Assembly: GCF_900631955.1 (NCBI RefSeq)
Contig: NZ_UZWD01000017.1
Coordinates: forward strand, 43,191 to 107,190
Length of the DNA: 64,000 nucleotides
Reading direction: 5' to 3'
Origin: Devosia equisanguinis
GTDB taxonomy: Bacteria > Pseudomonadota > Alphaproteobacteria > Rhizobiales > Devosiaceae
A program made the translations under genes and the position numbers. This document shows positions 44,002 through 53,273 of this stretch, in pieces. How positions within the stretch are numbered: the stretch's first letter is position 1; every line of letters starts with the position of its first letter. A model generated the notes under the pieces. That model was not told the origin of the DNA and ran no database searches. It was given only the letters and a program-made list of their open reading frames with translations.

Positions 44002-44565
44002 ATGACTCTCTCTTTGCGTACGCTTTTCGTTGCCGGCATGCTCTCCGTCTCGGCTCTCTCGGGCACTGCCTTCGCCCAGGACAATCCTGAAGTCGGTGGC
44101 GCGCCGATGTATGCCGACAAGAACATCGTCGAAAACGCCGTGAATTCGGCTGACCACACCACGCTCGTTGCCGCCGTCCAGGCTGCCGGCCTGGTCGAAA
44201 CCCTCCAGGGTCCTGGCCCGTTCACCGTATTGGCTCCCGTCAATGCCGCCTTCGAAGCCCTGCCTGCCGGTACCGTCGAAAACCTGCTGAAGCCGGAAAA
44301 CAAGGATGCGCTGGTCAAGGTCCTGACCTGCCACGTCATCCCTGCCAAGGCGCTCTCCACCGACATCGTCTCGATGGTCGAAGCTGATGGCGGCGAACAT
44401 GTCGTCGACACCGTGGGCGGCTGCAAGCTGACCCTCAAGGCCACTGACGGCAAGGTCACCGTGACCGACGAAAACGGCACCGTTGCCAATGTCACCATCC
44501 CGGACGTCATCCAGTCCAACGGCGTGATCCACGTCATTGACGCCGTCCTGACCCCGAAGATGTAA
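44002..44565 (+). CDS. Secreted fasciclin (FAS1) domain protein
   Basis: 187-aa exported protein with a signal peptide (MTLSLRTLFVAGMLSVSALS, cut near AFA-QDN) and a single FAS1 domain. FAS1 motifs are GPFTVLAPVNAAFEALP (H1), VLTCHVIPAKALS (H2) and NGVIHVIDAVLTP at the end. FAS1 proteins act in adhesion or at the cell surface; Mycobacterium MPT70 and MPT83 are members controlled by SigK. gaggaagga lies before the ATG at 44002. The two Cys residues (TCHVI and GGCKL) could form a disulfide. Confidence 0.92.
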   Translation: MTLSLRTLFVAGMLSVSALSGTAFAQDNPEVGGAPMYADKNIVENAVNSADHTTLVAAVQAAGLVETLQGPGPFTVLAPVNAAFEALPAGTVENLLKPENKDALVKVLTCHVIPAKALSTDIVSMVEADGGEHVVDTVGGCKLTLKATDGKVTVTDENGTVANVTIPDVIQSNGVIHVIDAVLTPKM

Positions 44566-44586
44566 TCCTCGGCATCGTGCGGTTCA

Positions 44587-44627
44587 GGGTGGGAGGGCTT
44601 GCGGATTTCCGCAAGTCCTCCTGACCC
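44587..44627. terminator. Long stem-loop between convergent fasciclin and pseudouridine synthase genes
   Basis: GGAGG-G-CTTGCGGA (44592-44605) pairs with TCCGCAAG-T-CCTCC (44608-44621), extended by GGGT/ACCC outside. The stem is long, the loop is only two bases, and no T-run follows. It can block transcription from both sides or mark mRNA ends. Confidence 0.6.
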
Positions 44628-44638
44628 ATGTCCGGCCT

Positions 44639-45181
44639 CTAGCGTCGCTTCGGGCCCACGTCGCGCCAGTCTCCGGGCGCCAGGCCCTCCAGCGTCCAGT
44701 CCCCGATGCGCCCGCGCACCAGCCGCAGCGTCGGAAAACCCACGGCCGCCGTCATCCGCCGCACCTGCCTATTGCGTCCCTCGCTGATGGTGAGCGATAG
44801 CCAGCTGTCCGGCACGCTCTTGCGAAACCGCACCGGCGGATCGCGCGGCCAGAGTTCGGGTGGCTCGATCATTTCCACCTTGGCCGGCCGCGTCGGCCCG
44901 TCATTGAGTTCTACGCCCCGGCGCAGACGCTCCAGCGCCTCGGGTGTCGGCACACCCTCCACCTGTACGAGATAGGTCTTTTCCAGCTTGAACTTCGGGT
45001 CGGCAATCCGCGCCTGCAGCTTGCCGTCATCGGTCAGCAACAGCAGTCCCTCGCTGTCTTTGTCCAGCCGGCCGGCCGCGTAGACGCCGGGCACGTCAAT
45101 GAACTCGGCCAGCGTCCGGCCTTCGCCGGTAAACTGGGTCAGGACGTTGAACGGCTTGTTGAAAAGGATGAGGCGCGACAT
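44639..45181 (-). CDS. Ribosomal large-subunit pseudouridine synthase (RluE/RsuA family)
   Basis: 180-aa RNA-modifying enzyme. The start [19 protein letters not shown] matches RluE; the catalytic Asp is in [19 protein letters not shown], and [19 protein letters not shown] is the family C-terminal motif. There is no S4 domain, as in RluE, which modifies 23S rRNA U2457 in E. coli. Several in-frame ATGs exist (45181, 45187, 45199), so the start may shift by up to six codons. Confidence 0.88.
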   Translation of the reverse strand: MSRLILFNKPFNVLTQFTGEGRTLAEFIDVPGVYAAGRLDKDSEGLLLLTDDGKLQARIADPKFKLEKTYLVQVEGVPTPEALERLRRGVELNDGPTRPAKVEMIEPPELWPRDPPVRFRKSVPDSWLSLTISEGRNRQVRRMTAAVGFPTLRLVRGRIGDWTLEGLAPGDWRDVGPKRR

Positions 45182-45335
45182 CGCCATGGCATCCGGCATG
45201 GCGGGGCGTTCGTCAAGCGGCTGCTGGCGCTTTCGTGACACCCAACTGCCCTCCAACCCTTGCCCGAAGCGGCAACGCTGGCTATGCCCATGAGAACAAT
45301 TCCAGGCGCTGCGCCGGAAAATCGAGGAGTTCGCC

Positions 45336-46202
45336 TTGGCCAAACGCCGCCACCCCACCTCTTTGCGCACATCCGGCGAGGACGTGGTCGTCTCCAAAAA
45401 GGTCCCTGACACCCCCCAGACGCGCAGTGCTGCCTATCGGCTGGCCTTCGCCGATGACGAGTTCATGACCTCCGAAGACACGCGCGGCATTCGCTTCCAG
45501 CTCGAATATCTCAAGACCGAGTTCCGCCTGCGCGAACACGGCATCACCTCGACCGTGGTGCTGTTCGGCGGCGCCCGCATTCCCGAACCCAGCAAGCCGG
45601 CCTGGGCGGCGCGGAACGAAACGCAGAAGCGCAATCTCGAAGCGGCGTCACGCTATTACGAGGAAGCCCGCCGCTTCGCGCAACTGGCCTCGCTGACTTC
45701 CGCGACCGCCGACTACAAGGAGTTCGTGGTGGTTACCGGCGGTGGCCCCGGTGTGATGGAAGCGGGCAATCGCGGCGCCGCCGATATGGGCGCGCCCTCC
45801 ATCGCGCTCAATATCGTGCTGCCGCACGAGCAGGCGCCCAACCTTTACGTCACGCCCGATCTCAGCTTCAATTTTCACTACTTCGCCACCCGCAAGATTC
45901 ATTTCCTGCTGCGGGCCAAGGCCGTCGCCGTCTTCCCCGGCGGTTTCGGCACCATGGACGAATTTTTCGAAACGCTGACCCTGATCCAGACTGGCCGGAT
46001 GGAGCGCGTGCCCCTGCTGCTCTTCGGCCGCGATTTCTGGACCAAGGTGCTCAATCTCGAAGCCCTGGCCGAGGCCGGCACCATTTCCCCCGAGGACATC
46101 AATCTCTTCAGTGTCGTCGACAAGGCCGAAGAGGGCTGGGACATCGTCCGCCAGTTCTATGATCTTCCCCAGGTGGGAGAGCCGGCCTGGCTCGGCGGCT
46201 GA
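45336..46202 (+). CDS. LOG family protein (lysine-decarboxylase-like Rossmann fold)
   Basis: 288-aa cytosolic protein with the two LOG signatures [14 protein letters not shown] and [14 protein letters not shown]. Characterised LOG proteins are cytokinin-riboside or nucleotide phosphoribohydrolases (AMP-cleaving). The roughly 75-residue N-terminal extension and larger size are typical of the proteobacterial subgroup. The start is TTG at 45336 with GAGGAG six bases upstream. Confidence 0.88.
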   Translation: MAKRRHPTSLRTSGEDVVVSKKVPDTPQTRSAAYRLAFADDEFMTSEDTRGIRFQLEYLKTEFRLREHGITSTVVLFGGARIPEPSKPAWAARNETQKRNLEAASRYYEEARRFAQLASLTSATADYKEFVVVTGGGPGVMEAGNRGAADMGAPSIALNIVLPHEQAPNLYVTPDLSFNFHYFATRKIHFLLRAKAVAVFPGGFGTMDEFFETLTLIQTGRMERVPLLLFGRDFWTKVLNLEALAEAGTISPEDINLFSVVDKAEEGWDIVRQFYDLPQVGEPAWLGG

Positions 46203-46271
46203 AACACGCGACCTTAACGGCATTGCCACACTAGCCAGCTAGATTGCCGCAATTACTGCGGGGGCAATGCG

Positions 46272-47744
46272 TTGGAAACTTTCGATCTCGTCGTCATCGG
46301 TTCGGGGCCTGCCGGGCGCCGGGCCGCCATTCAGGCCGCCAAGCTCGGCAAGTCGGTGCTGGTGGTGGAAAATCGCCTGCGGCTCGGTGGCGTCTCGGTC
46401 CATACTGGCACCATTCCCTCGAAAACCCTGCGCGAGACGGTGCTCAACCTCTCCGGCTGGCGCGAACGCGGCTTTTATGGCCTCGCTTATCGCGTCAAGA
46501 AGGATATCGAGGGTAAGGATCTCGGCGCCCGCCTGCGCAAGACGCTCGACTACGAGATCGAGGTGCTCGAACATCAGTTCGCCCGCAATGGCGTGCGCAC
46601 CTTCGGCGGCATCGCCCGCTTTCGCGACGATCACCATATCTGTGTGACCGATCATCTCGGCGACGAACATCTCTTCGGCTTCCACAACGCCATCATCGCC
46701 GTTGGGACCGCACCCTACCGTCCGGCCAATATTGCCTTCGACGATCATACCATCCTCGACAGCGACAGCCTGGTCAGCGAATTGCGCGTGCCGCGCAGTC
46801 TCACCGTTGTGGGCGCCGGCGTCATCGGCATCGAATATGCCACCATCTTCTCCGCCCTCGACGTGCCGGTGACCATCATCGAGCCGCGCGACAATTTCCT
46901 CGATTTCATCGACCGCGAGATCATCGAGGAGTTCACCCATGATCTGCGCCAGCGCGGGGTGACCCTGCGCCTGGGCGGCAAGGTCGATCATGTGGAAAAG
47001 GATGCGCAGGGCTGGGCCATCGCCCATCTGACCGATGGACGGCAAATCCGCTCCGACATGCTGCTCTATGCAGCGGGCCGCGTTGGCGCCACTGCCGATC
47101 TGGGGCTCGAATGCTGCGGCGTGGTCCCTGTCGAGCGCGGCCGTCTCAAGGTCGACCCGGATACCTTCCAGACCGAAATTCCCCATATTTACGCCGCCGG
47201 TGACGTCATTGGTTTCCCGGCGCTGGCCTCCACCTCGATGGAACAGGGCCGCATCGCCGCTCTCCATGCCTTCGGCGCCAAAATGCCGCCGGCTCCGGCA
47301 TTTTTCCCCTATGGCATCTATGCCGTGCCCGAAATCTCCACCATCGGCCTCACCGAAACGCAGGTGCGCGAGCAGAAAATCCCTTATGAATGCGGCGTCG
47401 CCCGCTTCCGCGAAACCTCGCGTGGCCACATCATGGGCCTGCAGTCGGGCATGATGAAGATGATCGTCTCGCTGGAAACCCGCAAGCTGCTCGGCGTCCA
47501 TATCGTGGGGGAGGGCGCCACCGAGCTCATCCATATCGGCCAGGCCGTGCTCAATCTGGGCGCCACGCTCGACTATTTCGTCGAAAACACCTTCAACTAT
47601 CCGACGCTCGCCGAAGCCTACAAGATCGCCGCCCTCGACGCCTGGAACCGCATGCCCCGCGTTACCCCGGTCGCGCCCGTGATGGACAAGGCCACGCCCA
47701 CCCCCGACGCGAGCCCGGACACGCCGGAGCCGGTCAAAGGCTAG
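46272..47744 (+). CDS. sthA: Soluble (Si-specific) NAD(P)+ transhydrogenase
   Basis: 490-aa FAD flavoprotein that transfers hydride between NADPH and NAD+. FAD loop: DLVVIGSGPAGRRAAIQAA; NAD loop: VVGAGVIGIEYATIFSAL; and YAAGDVIGFPALASTS. At the position of the redox disulfide of lipoamide dehydrogenases it reads GGVSVHTGTIPSKTLRE, without the Cys pair, which defines SthA. The start is TTG at 46272. It is preceded by a LOG gene and convergent with pirin. Confidence 0.93.
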   Translation: METFDLVVIGSGPAGRRAAIQAAKLGKSVLVVENRLRLGGVSVHTGTIPSKTLRETVLNLSGWRERGFYGLAYRVKKDIEGKDLGARLRKTLDYEIEVLEHQFARNGVRTFGGIARFRDDHHICVTDHLGDEHLFGFHNAIIAVGTAPYRPANIAFDDHTILDSDSLVSELRVPRSLTVVGAGVIGIEYATIFSALDVPVTIIEPRDNFLDFIDREIIEEFTHDLRQRGVTLRLGGKVDHVEKDAQGWAIAHLTDGRQIRSDMLLYAAGRVGATADLGLECCGVVPVERGRLKVDPDTFQTEIPHIYAAGDVIGFPALASTSMEQGRIAALHAFGAKMPPAPAFFPYGIYAVPEISTIGLTETQVREQKIPYECGVARFRETSRGHIMGLQSGMMKMIVSLETRKLLGVHIVGEGATELIHIGQAVLNLGATLDYFVENTFNYPTLAEAYKIAALDAWNRMPRVTPVAPVMDKATPTPDASPDTPEPVKG

Positions 47745-47802
47745 GACTTGTAATGCCCAGGAGCCACCGGCACGAGCCTCAGACCATATGCGAATGCCAG
47801 GC

Positions 47803-48729
47803 TCAGTAGCTCTTCTCCGGCAGCGGGATGAACTCGGTCTCGTCCGGCACCGGCCCGAAGCGCGCCTGTTTCCAATCTTCCTTGGCCTGTTCGATCCGCT
47901 CCTGGCTCGACGAAACGAAATTCCACCAGATATAGCGCGGCCCTTCAAGCGCCGTGCCGCCCAGGAACATCATCCGCGCCGGGCTGGTCGCCGTCACCGT
48001 GATGGCGTCACCCGGCCGGAACACCAGCAGTCGCGGCCCCTCGAACACATCGCCGGCAATCTGCACAGCACCGCTGACCAGATAGATCGCCCGCTCCTCA
48101 TAGTCGTTGTCGAGAGGCGCGCTCATGCCGGCGCCCAGCTGCACCTCGACATAGAACCAGTCCGACACCGTCTTGACCGGCGCCGCCTTGCCAAAGGCCT
48201 TTCCGGCGATCACCCGCGCAGTGAGCCCGCCATCGGTGATCGAGGGCAGCGCGTCGGCAGAAAAATGCTGGAAACTAGGGTCGATTTCCTCCTGCCCCGC
48301 GGGTAGGGCGATCCAGCTTTGCAGCCCCAGTAAACTATGCCCGTCCGCGCGCTCCACCTCCGGCGTGCGCTCCGAATGGGCAATGCCGCGTCCCGCCGTC
48401 ATCAGGTTCATGGCGCCGGGGCGAATGTCCTGGATATTGCCCTCGCTGTCGCGATGGGTGATCTTGCCATCGAACAGATAGCTCACCGTCGCCAGTCCGA
48501 TATGAGGATGCGGCTTGACGTCCATGCCCTGGCCCGCCAGGAACTGCACCGGCCCGAAATGATCGAAAAAGATAAACGGGCCAACCATTTGCCGCTTGCC
48601 ATGCGGCAGCGCCCGCCGCACCGGAAAGCCCCCACCGAGATCGCGCGTCCGCGGCACCACCACCAGTTCCAGCGCGTCGCAGCTCTGCCTGTCTCCGGCA
48701 ATCGGGTCGTAGTCGGGCAACCAGGTCAT
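47803..48729 (-). CDS. Pirin family protein
   Basis: 308-aa bicupin protein. The metal-binding first cupin shows DVKPHPHIGLATVSYLFDG and HRDSEGN with MTAGRGIAHSERT, all typical of pirin, some members of which are quercetin 2,3-dioxygenases. The C-terminal cupin includes RLLVFRPGDAITVTA. Start chosen at the ATG at 48729 with AAGGAGA upstream. The physiological role is not clear from context. Confidence 0.92.
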   Translation of the reverse strand: MTWLPDYDPIAGDRQSCDALELVVVPRTRDLGGGFPVRRALPHGKRQMVGPFIFFDHFGPVQFLAGQGMDVKPHPHIGLATVSYLFDGKITHRDSEGNIQDIRPGAMNLMTAGRGIAHSERTPEVERADGHSLLGLQSWIALPAGQEEIDPSFQHFSADALPSITDGGLTARVIAGKAFGKAAPVKTVSDWFYVEVQLGAGMSAPLDNDYEERAIYLVSGAVQIAGDVFEGPRLLVFRPGDAITVTATSPARMMFLGGTALEGPRYIWWNFVSSSQERIEQAKEDWKQARFGPVPDETEFIPLPEKSY

Positions 48730-48841
48730 CGGCCTCTCCTTCAGCCCAATCCTGCCGCCAACCCGACACCCTTGTCGACCCGGCACAGCCATGTGCCCTG
48801 GTTGGTTACGCAGATGCTGCCATTACCCATGAGCGGCGGCG

Positions 48842-49351
48842 CTATCCCTGCACCCGCCAGGCATCGAAGCTGCCGCCGGCGATCATGGCCCAGTAGAGTT
48901 TGCCGGAGCCGGTGCGGGCGGTGGCGAGGCCGAACTCGATGAATTTGGGCGAGAGCAGGGTGTTGCGATGGCCCTGCGAGGCGAGCCAGCCTTCGATGAC
49001 GTCAGGCAGGGTCTTGTAGCCCTTGGCGACGTTTTCGCCGACCGCTCCGAGATAGCCGGCTTCGGTGACGCGCTGGCGCAAGGTGACGCCGAGATCGTGG
49101 CTGAGCGTATCCTTGCTGGCCATCAGCCGGGCCTGCGAGCGGGCCGCGGTTTCGAGCCGCGGATTATAGCTCCAGGCCGGCGCGCCATTGGCCTTGCGCA
49201 CCGCATTGATGGCGGCAACGATCTGCTCGCGCGTCAGGTCCTCGGGGCGATTGGAGGTGCTGGCAGGCAGCGGCGGAATGGTGGCCGAGCAGGCCGATAG
49301 CAGCGCGGCGGCGCCCAGAACGAGGACGGCGCGGCGCGAAAACTGGGTCAT
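48842..49351 (-). CDS. CAP-domain lipoprotein
   Basis: 169-aa predicted lipoprotein with a twin-Arg-like start (MTQFSRRAVLVLGAAALLSAC), where the lipobox LLSAC gives the lipidated Cys. A CAP/SCP domain follows (about 40-165), with SHDLGVTLRQRV, GENVAKGYKTLPDVIEGWL and SQGHRNTLLSPKF. Bacterial CAP proteins are cell-envelope proteins of mostly unknown activity. It lies 21 bp before (downstream of) the kinase gene in the same direction. Confidence 0.9.
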   Translation of the reverse strand: MTQFSRRAVLVLGAAALLSACSATIPPLPASTSNRPEDLTREQIVAAINAVRKANGAPAWSYNPRLETAARSQARLMASKDTLSHDLGVTLRQRVTEAGYLGAVGENVAKGYKTLPDVIEGWLASQGHRNTLLSPKFIEFGLATARTGSGKLYWAMIAGGSFDAWRVQG

Positions 49352-49372
49352 GACAACGGTCCGAAAGCAGGA

Positions 49373-50224
49373 TCAGGCCTGGTCATAGGCACTGAGCAGA
49401 TTGGGAAGCACCGCCAGATCGCCGATGATCGAATTGCCATCTGCCAGATCCCAGCAGGCCGAGAGGCCGGAATGGGCCGCGGCAAAACCAAGCAGGCGCT
49501 TGCGGTTGAGGCCGAGCCGGGCCGAAAAGGTATCGGCCATGGCCTTGATGCGGCGCGGGTCGGCATAAAGCGTGGGCGAGCCCTGGGGATTGCGGAAGGC
49601 ATTGGCCAGTTCGTAATGCGGATCGCCGAACAGGCCCTTGGGATCGATGGCCAGCCAGCCGCGATCGGAGGAGAGGATATTGTCGTGATGCAGATCGCCA
49701 TGCAGCGGCAGTTCGGCGGTCGGCTTGTCGAAGAGTTTGAGAGCGATGCCGGCGGCGCGGGCATAGAGATCGCGGGCCGTGTGCGGCCAGGCGCGCACAT
49801 CGGTGTCGAACAAGGCCTCGAAACGCTGGCGCAGCGGCATCAGCCCGTCGGGGCGATCCGGCCGTGGACGATGCAGATTGGCGACCACGGTGGCAAAGGC
49901 ATTGGTGGCCTCGTCGTCGCGGCCATTGCGCGAGGGATCGCCCAAAGTGCCGCCATCGATCCATTCCATGAAAATGGTGTCACCATGAATGTCGAAGACG
50001 GTGGCGGCGCCATCCCCCTCATACCATTGCAAAAGACGCGCCCCGCGCCCCTCTTCGGCCGAGACCGATGGCTTGAGAATTTTCAGCGCCCCGGAACTAC
50101 GGCTGCCCTGCTCGACCCGAAAGATCCAGCTGCGCGGCGTTTCGGCCACCGGGGTCGATTTGGTAAGCGACCAGCGGATCATGGCGCGGCTCAGCGCGGT
50201 TTCGGCAGGGGACTGATTCATCAT
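49373..50224 (-). CDS. Aminoglycoside/hydroxyurea phosphotransferase family protein (APH(6)-like)
   Basis: 283-aa kinase-fold protein. The catalytic loop is LPLHGDLHHDNIL (HGDxHxxN) and the metal motif is WLAIDPKGLFGDPHYE (DPKG). The family includes streptomycin 6-kinases and hydroxyurea kinases. Chromosomal copies in soil bacteria are often of unknown substrate, so resistance should not be assumed. MMNQSPAET at 50224 is taken as the start; the next codon is also ATG. Confidence 0.85.
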   Translation of the reverse strand: MMNQSPAETALSRAMIRWSLTKSTPVAETPRSWIFRVEQGSRSSGALKILKPSVSAEEGRGARLLQWYEGDGAATVFDIHGDTIFMEWIDGGTLGDPSRNGRDDEATNAFATVVANLHRPRPDRPDGLMPLRQRFEALFDTDVRAWPHTARDLYARAAGIALKLFDKPTAELPLHGDLHHDNILSSDRGWLAIDPKGLFGDPHYELANAFRNPQGSPTLYADPRRIKAMADTFSARLGLNRKRLLGFAAAHSGLSACWDLADGNSIIGDLAVLPNLLSAYDQA

Positions 50225-50310
50225 GATGCCATTAAAGCAGAAGCCGAGGGCGGATTCGACCGGTGGCGGCAAAAGATGATGGAAATGCGGCGGGCGTGCT
50301 GATTAGGAAG

Positions 50311-50470
50311 GCAGGGTCACCGCATATGGGTTTGAGCCTGCTGCACACCCCCTCCCAACCTCCCCCTGAAGAAGGGGGAGGAGCCGCATCGCGTCCTGGG
50401 CAAAAGTCAGCCAAAAGCACCGGCCGTCGTCCTCTCCCTTGCGGGGAGGGCTGGGGTGGGCGGATGAGAG
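50311..50470. repeat. Composite intergenic repeat, copy B (modules 1-2)
   Basis: Lies between uxaC and the kinase gene. It shares with copy A gcaggg, gcatatg, tttgag, the 20-mer at 50339-50358, gcatcgcgt, a stretch of moderate similarity, then a CTCTCCCTTGCGGGGAGGG hairpin and ctggggtggg. The third module is absent. The remaining 90 bp to 50558 hold nothing recognisable. Confidence 0.75.
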
Positions 50471-50558
50471 CCCGTTGGGAATGGGCCATCTGCGAGAGCC
50501 CTATCCGCAAGGCAGAGCGCCCGCAGGGGCTCCAGTCCAATAGCCGGAGTCCGAAACC

Positions 50559-51977
50559 CTACCCGATCTTGTAGGCGTCCTTGGCCGACTGGTAGCTCAG
50601 ATGTTTGGCCAGATCTTCGGCCGTGGCGCGGGTGAGGCGATTTTCGGCGACCCAGGTGCCGAGGAAATGGCAGACTTCGCGGCGCCACACATCGTGGCGG
50701 GCGGGGATGGAGAGCAGCGCCCTTGTATCGTCGTTGAAGCCGGCGAGATTGTAGAAGCCGGCGGTTTCGACCACCTGGTCGAGATAGCGGCGAATGCCCT
50801 GGGGGCTGTCGTGGAACCACCAGGGCGGCCCGATCATCAGCGAAGGCCAATAGCCCGCCATTGGCGCCAGTTCCCGCGCATAGGTCGTCTCGTCGAGCAC
50901 GAACATCAGGATGCGCAGATTGGGCTCGTTGCCACAGCGGCCGAGCAGGGCCCGCAGCCCGCCGACATAGTCTGTCGGGCCCGGAATATCTGCGCCCAGA
51001 TCCGGCCCGCGTTCAGCGAACAGCAGCGGATCGGTGTTGCGGCGCGAGCCGGCATGGATCTGCATGACCATGCCATCCTCGACCGAAAGCAGCGCCATCT
51101 CCGTCAGCATCTGCGCGCGGAACAATTCGGCGTCCTGGGCGTCATGCCGACCGGCCAGCACCTTGTCGAGCAGCGCCTGCTTCTCAACCAGAGGCAGGTC
51201 GGCGGTATTGGCCGTCGGCACGCCATGGTCAGTCGCCACTGCGCCAAAACGGCGGAAGGTCTCGCGCCGCTTGCGGTGGGCATTGATGAGGCCGTCCCAT
51301 TTGGAAATGTCTTCGCCGGTCAGCTCGCCGAATTTTTTCAGATTGTCGACAATGGCCGGGCGGCTGGGATCGGTGACATCGTCGGGGCGATAGGTGGTGC
51401 GCACCCGGCCGATATAGTTGTCACCCTCCATTTTCTGGTGATGGGTGAGCGGATCGAGCGCGAATTCGGTGGTGGCGATCACCTCGACATTGAAGCGATC
51501 GAGAATGGCGCGCGGCAACAGCTCCGGCGTGCCCAGGCGCGAGTCGATGGCGTCATAGATGGTGTCGGCGGTCTTGCCCGACAATTCCTCGGCAATGCCG
51601 AAGACGGCCTGGAGGGAATGATCGACCCAGGTTTTCGACGGCGTGCCGGCAAAGAGGTGATAATTGTCGGCAAAGAGCCGCCAGGCCTTGCGCCCATCTG
51701 TCTCCACCGGCCCGCCGTCCTTGCGCGCAATCCCCAGCGTATCATAGGAAATGCCGCGGCTTTTCAGCATGCGCAGCACATAATGGTCCGGCGTCAGGAA
51801 CAGTGCCGCGGGGCTGGCAAAGCGGCCATTGTCGGCAAACCAGGCCGGGTCGGTATGGCCGTGGGGGCTGACAATCGGCAGGTCCTTGACCGCCGGATAA
51901 AGGTCGCGCGCAATGGAGCGGGCCGGCTCGGAGGCGGGGAACAGGCGGTCGGGATGGAGATGGGCTGGCTGGGTCAT
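50559..51977 (-). CDS. uxaC: Glucuronate isomerase (uronate isomerase)
   Basis: 472-aa TIM-barrel enzyme converting glucuronate to fructuronate (and galacturonate to tagaturonate). The metal motif near the N-terminus reads IVSPHGHTDPAWFADN (HxH), with TPDHYVLRMLKSRGI, IHAGSRRNTD and NLAGFNDDTRALLSIPARHD following. Start is the ATG at 51977; upstream frame is not used. No other hexuronate genes are adjacent. Confidence 0.94.
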   Translation of the reverse strand: MTQPAHLHPDRLFPASEPARSIARDLYPAVKDLPIVSPHGHTDPAWFADNGRFASPAALFLTPDHYVLRMLKSRGISYDTLGIARKDGGPVETDGRKAWRLFADNYHLFAGTPSKTWVDHSLQAVFGIAEELSGKTADTIYDAIDSRLGTPELLPRAILDRFNVEVIATTEFALDPLTHHQKMEGDNYIGRVRTTYRPDDVTDPSRPAIVDNLKKFGELTGEDISKWDGLINAHRKRRETFRRFGAVATDHGVPTANTADLPLVEKQALLDKVLAGRHDAQDAELFRAQMLTEMALLSVEDGMVMQIHAGSRRNTDPLLFAERGPDLGADIPGPTDYVGGLRALLGRCGNEPNLRILMFVLDETTYARELAPMAGYWPSLMIGPPWWFHDSPQGIRRYLDQVVETAGFYNLAGFNDDTRALLSIPARHDVWRREVCHFLGTWVAENRLTRATAEDLAKHLSYQSAKDAYKIG

Positions 51978-52194
51978 GGGCCGGTTGTGCCACGATCCGG
52001 GGCCGGTTTCAACATCTACCATACAAGATGCCGATGCGCGGCATTTAAAACAAATTAACGCCGTTTGCAGGCGTGAGTTCGTCCCTGCGCCAAGCGGGGT
52101 TAGCCTCGGGCGCAGAGGGTGAGAAACGGCTGAGCAAGGCGGCTGCCCATTCAATGCGACGGTTCCGGGGTGAACCGTTGCTGTGGAGGGCGAC

Positions 52195-52362
52195 ATGGCC
52201 AATATCGACTTTCGCGACATCGGAACCGACATCGACGCCATGCGGCGCCGGGCCCGACATGCCGGGCATGTGCGGCGGGCGCAGGCCATGCTGGTTGCCG
52301 CCGGGCTTGCCACCTGCGGCGTGGTGGCGGTGGCAGCGGTGCTCCTGACCAACGTCATCTAG
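52195..52362 (+). CDS. Small membrane protein, 55 aa
   Basis: A short gene with a strong ribosome site (gtggaggg, 4 bp before the ATG). The protein begins MANIDFRDIGTDIDAMRRR, has an Arg-rich patch, then one hydrophobic helix (about residues 31-53) ending at the C-terminus LLTNVI. This is a tail-anchored layout with the charged part in the cytoplasm. No known family recognised. It is divergent from uxaC. Confidence 0.6.
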   Translation: MANIDFRDIGTDIDAMRRRARHAGHVRRAQAMLVAAGLATCGVVAVAAVLLTNVI

Positions 52363-52394
52363 ATCATTTCAGCCTGAGGCGGACTCTAGGCAGT

Positions 52395-52500
52395 TTCGCC
52401 TCCCTCCCCCTTGAGGGGAGGGAATGAGGGAGGGGGTCCATCAGCGGGTCATCCAAAGACCCCCACCCCGGCCCTCCCCCCAAGGGGGAGGGAACGATGG
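52395..52500. repeat. Composite intergenic repeat, copy C (modules 3-2, inverted)
   Basis: Reverse complement of the right half of copy A: tttcgcctccctcccc and ggggagggaatgagggaggg (module 3), then acccccaccccggccctccc (module 2). Both modules form hairpins. It lies between the 55-aa gene and the response regulator. Confidence 0.75.
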
Positions 52501-52598
52501 AGCCGCATCAGTCAGAAGGTGAAACGGGCTAATCATTGCCGCAAAAGCGGTTTCCAGCCCGGCATCGTGTGACTACTATCCCGGCCGGGGAGGACCGA

Positions 52599-53273
52599 TT
52601 GCGCATGCGCATTCTGCTGGTCGAGGACAATGAGGATCTGGGCGAGGCGATCGAAAAGCGCCTGCGCAATGCCGGCCATTCGGTGGAATGGGTGCGCGAC
52701 GGCGCCGATGTGGTGCCCACCGCCGAGGCCGATCTGTTCGACGCGGTGGCGCTCGATCTCATGCTGCCCAATCGCGACGGCATCGGATTGATCGCCGAAT
52801 TGCGCAAGCGCAAATTCAATGCGCCGATCCTGGTCATCACCGCCCGTTCGGAGATCGACGACAAGGTGAGCTTGCTCGATCTGGGTGCCGACGACTACCT
52901 CGTCAAACCCTTCGATCTGCGCGAGCTCGAGGCGCGCTTGCGGGCCTTGTTGCGGCGGACCGGCGGGCAGGCGTCGAGCACGCTGAGCGCCGGCAATCTC
53001 GAACTCGACCTGGCCGGGCTCAATGCGTCGGTCAATGGCAAGGCGTTGGAGCTGGGGCGGCGCGAATTCCGGCTGCTGGAGATTCTCGCCACCAATGCCG
53101 GCAAGGTGGTTGCCAAAGAGCGGCTGATGAACCAGCTGTTCAATTTCGACGAAGCCGTCTCGGTCAATGCGCTTGAATTGCATATTTCGCGCCTCCGCAA
53201 GAAGCTCGAGGCCGCCAATGTCGAAATCGGCACGGTGCGCGGCGTCGGCTATGTGATGCGGGTGGGCGCCTAG
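52599..53273 (+). CDS. OmpR-family response regulator (TctD-like)
   Basis: 224-aa two-component regulator. The receiver domain has the acidic pair in VEDNEDLGEAI, phospho-acceptor D53 in ALDLMLPNRDG, the switch Thr in LVITARS and Lys in YLVKPFDLRE. The C-terminal winged helix has RREFRLLEILATNAGKVV and VNALELHISRLRKKLE. The start is probably TTG at 52599, with GGAGG five bases upstream; the ATG at 52605 is the alternative. The stop is directly followed by the kinase TTG codon. Confidence 0.92.
   Translation: MRMRILLVEDNEDLGEAIEKRLRNAGHSVEWVRDGADVVPTAEADLFDAVALDLMLPNRDGIGLIAELRKRKFNAPILVITARSEIDDKVSLLDLGADDYLVKPFDLRELEARLRALLRRTGGQASSTLSAGNLELDLAGLNASVNGKALELGRREFRLLEILATNAGKVVAKERLMNQLFNFDEAVSVNALELHISRLRKKLEAANVEIGTVRGVGYVMRVGA

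Noticed and set aside
46239..47948. 569-aa minus-strand open frame
   Set aside because: Antisense of sthA; no recognisable domain.
49373..50224. Streptomycin resistance gene
   Set aside because: Family similarity is clear, but chromosomal APH(6)/hydroxyurea-kinase homologs often lack resistance activity and no mobile context is present.
50601..52058. 485-aa plus-strand open frame
   Set aside because: Antisense of uxaC, which has full family similarity.
34965..52500. CRISPR-like array from repeated elements
   Set aside because: Copies are kilobases apart, palindromic and modular with no regular spacers.
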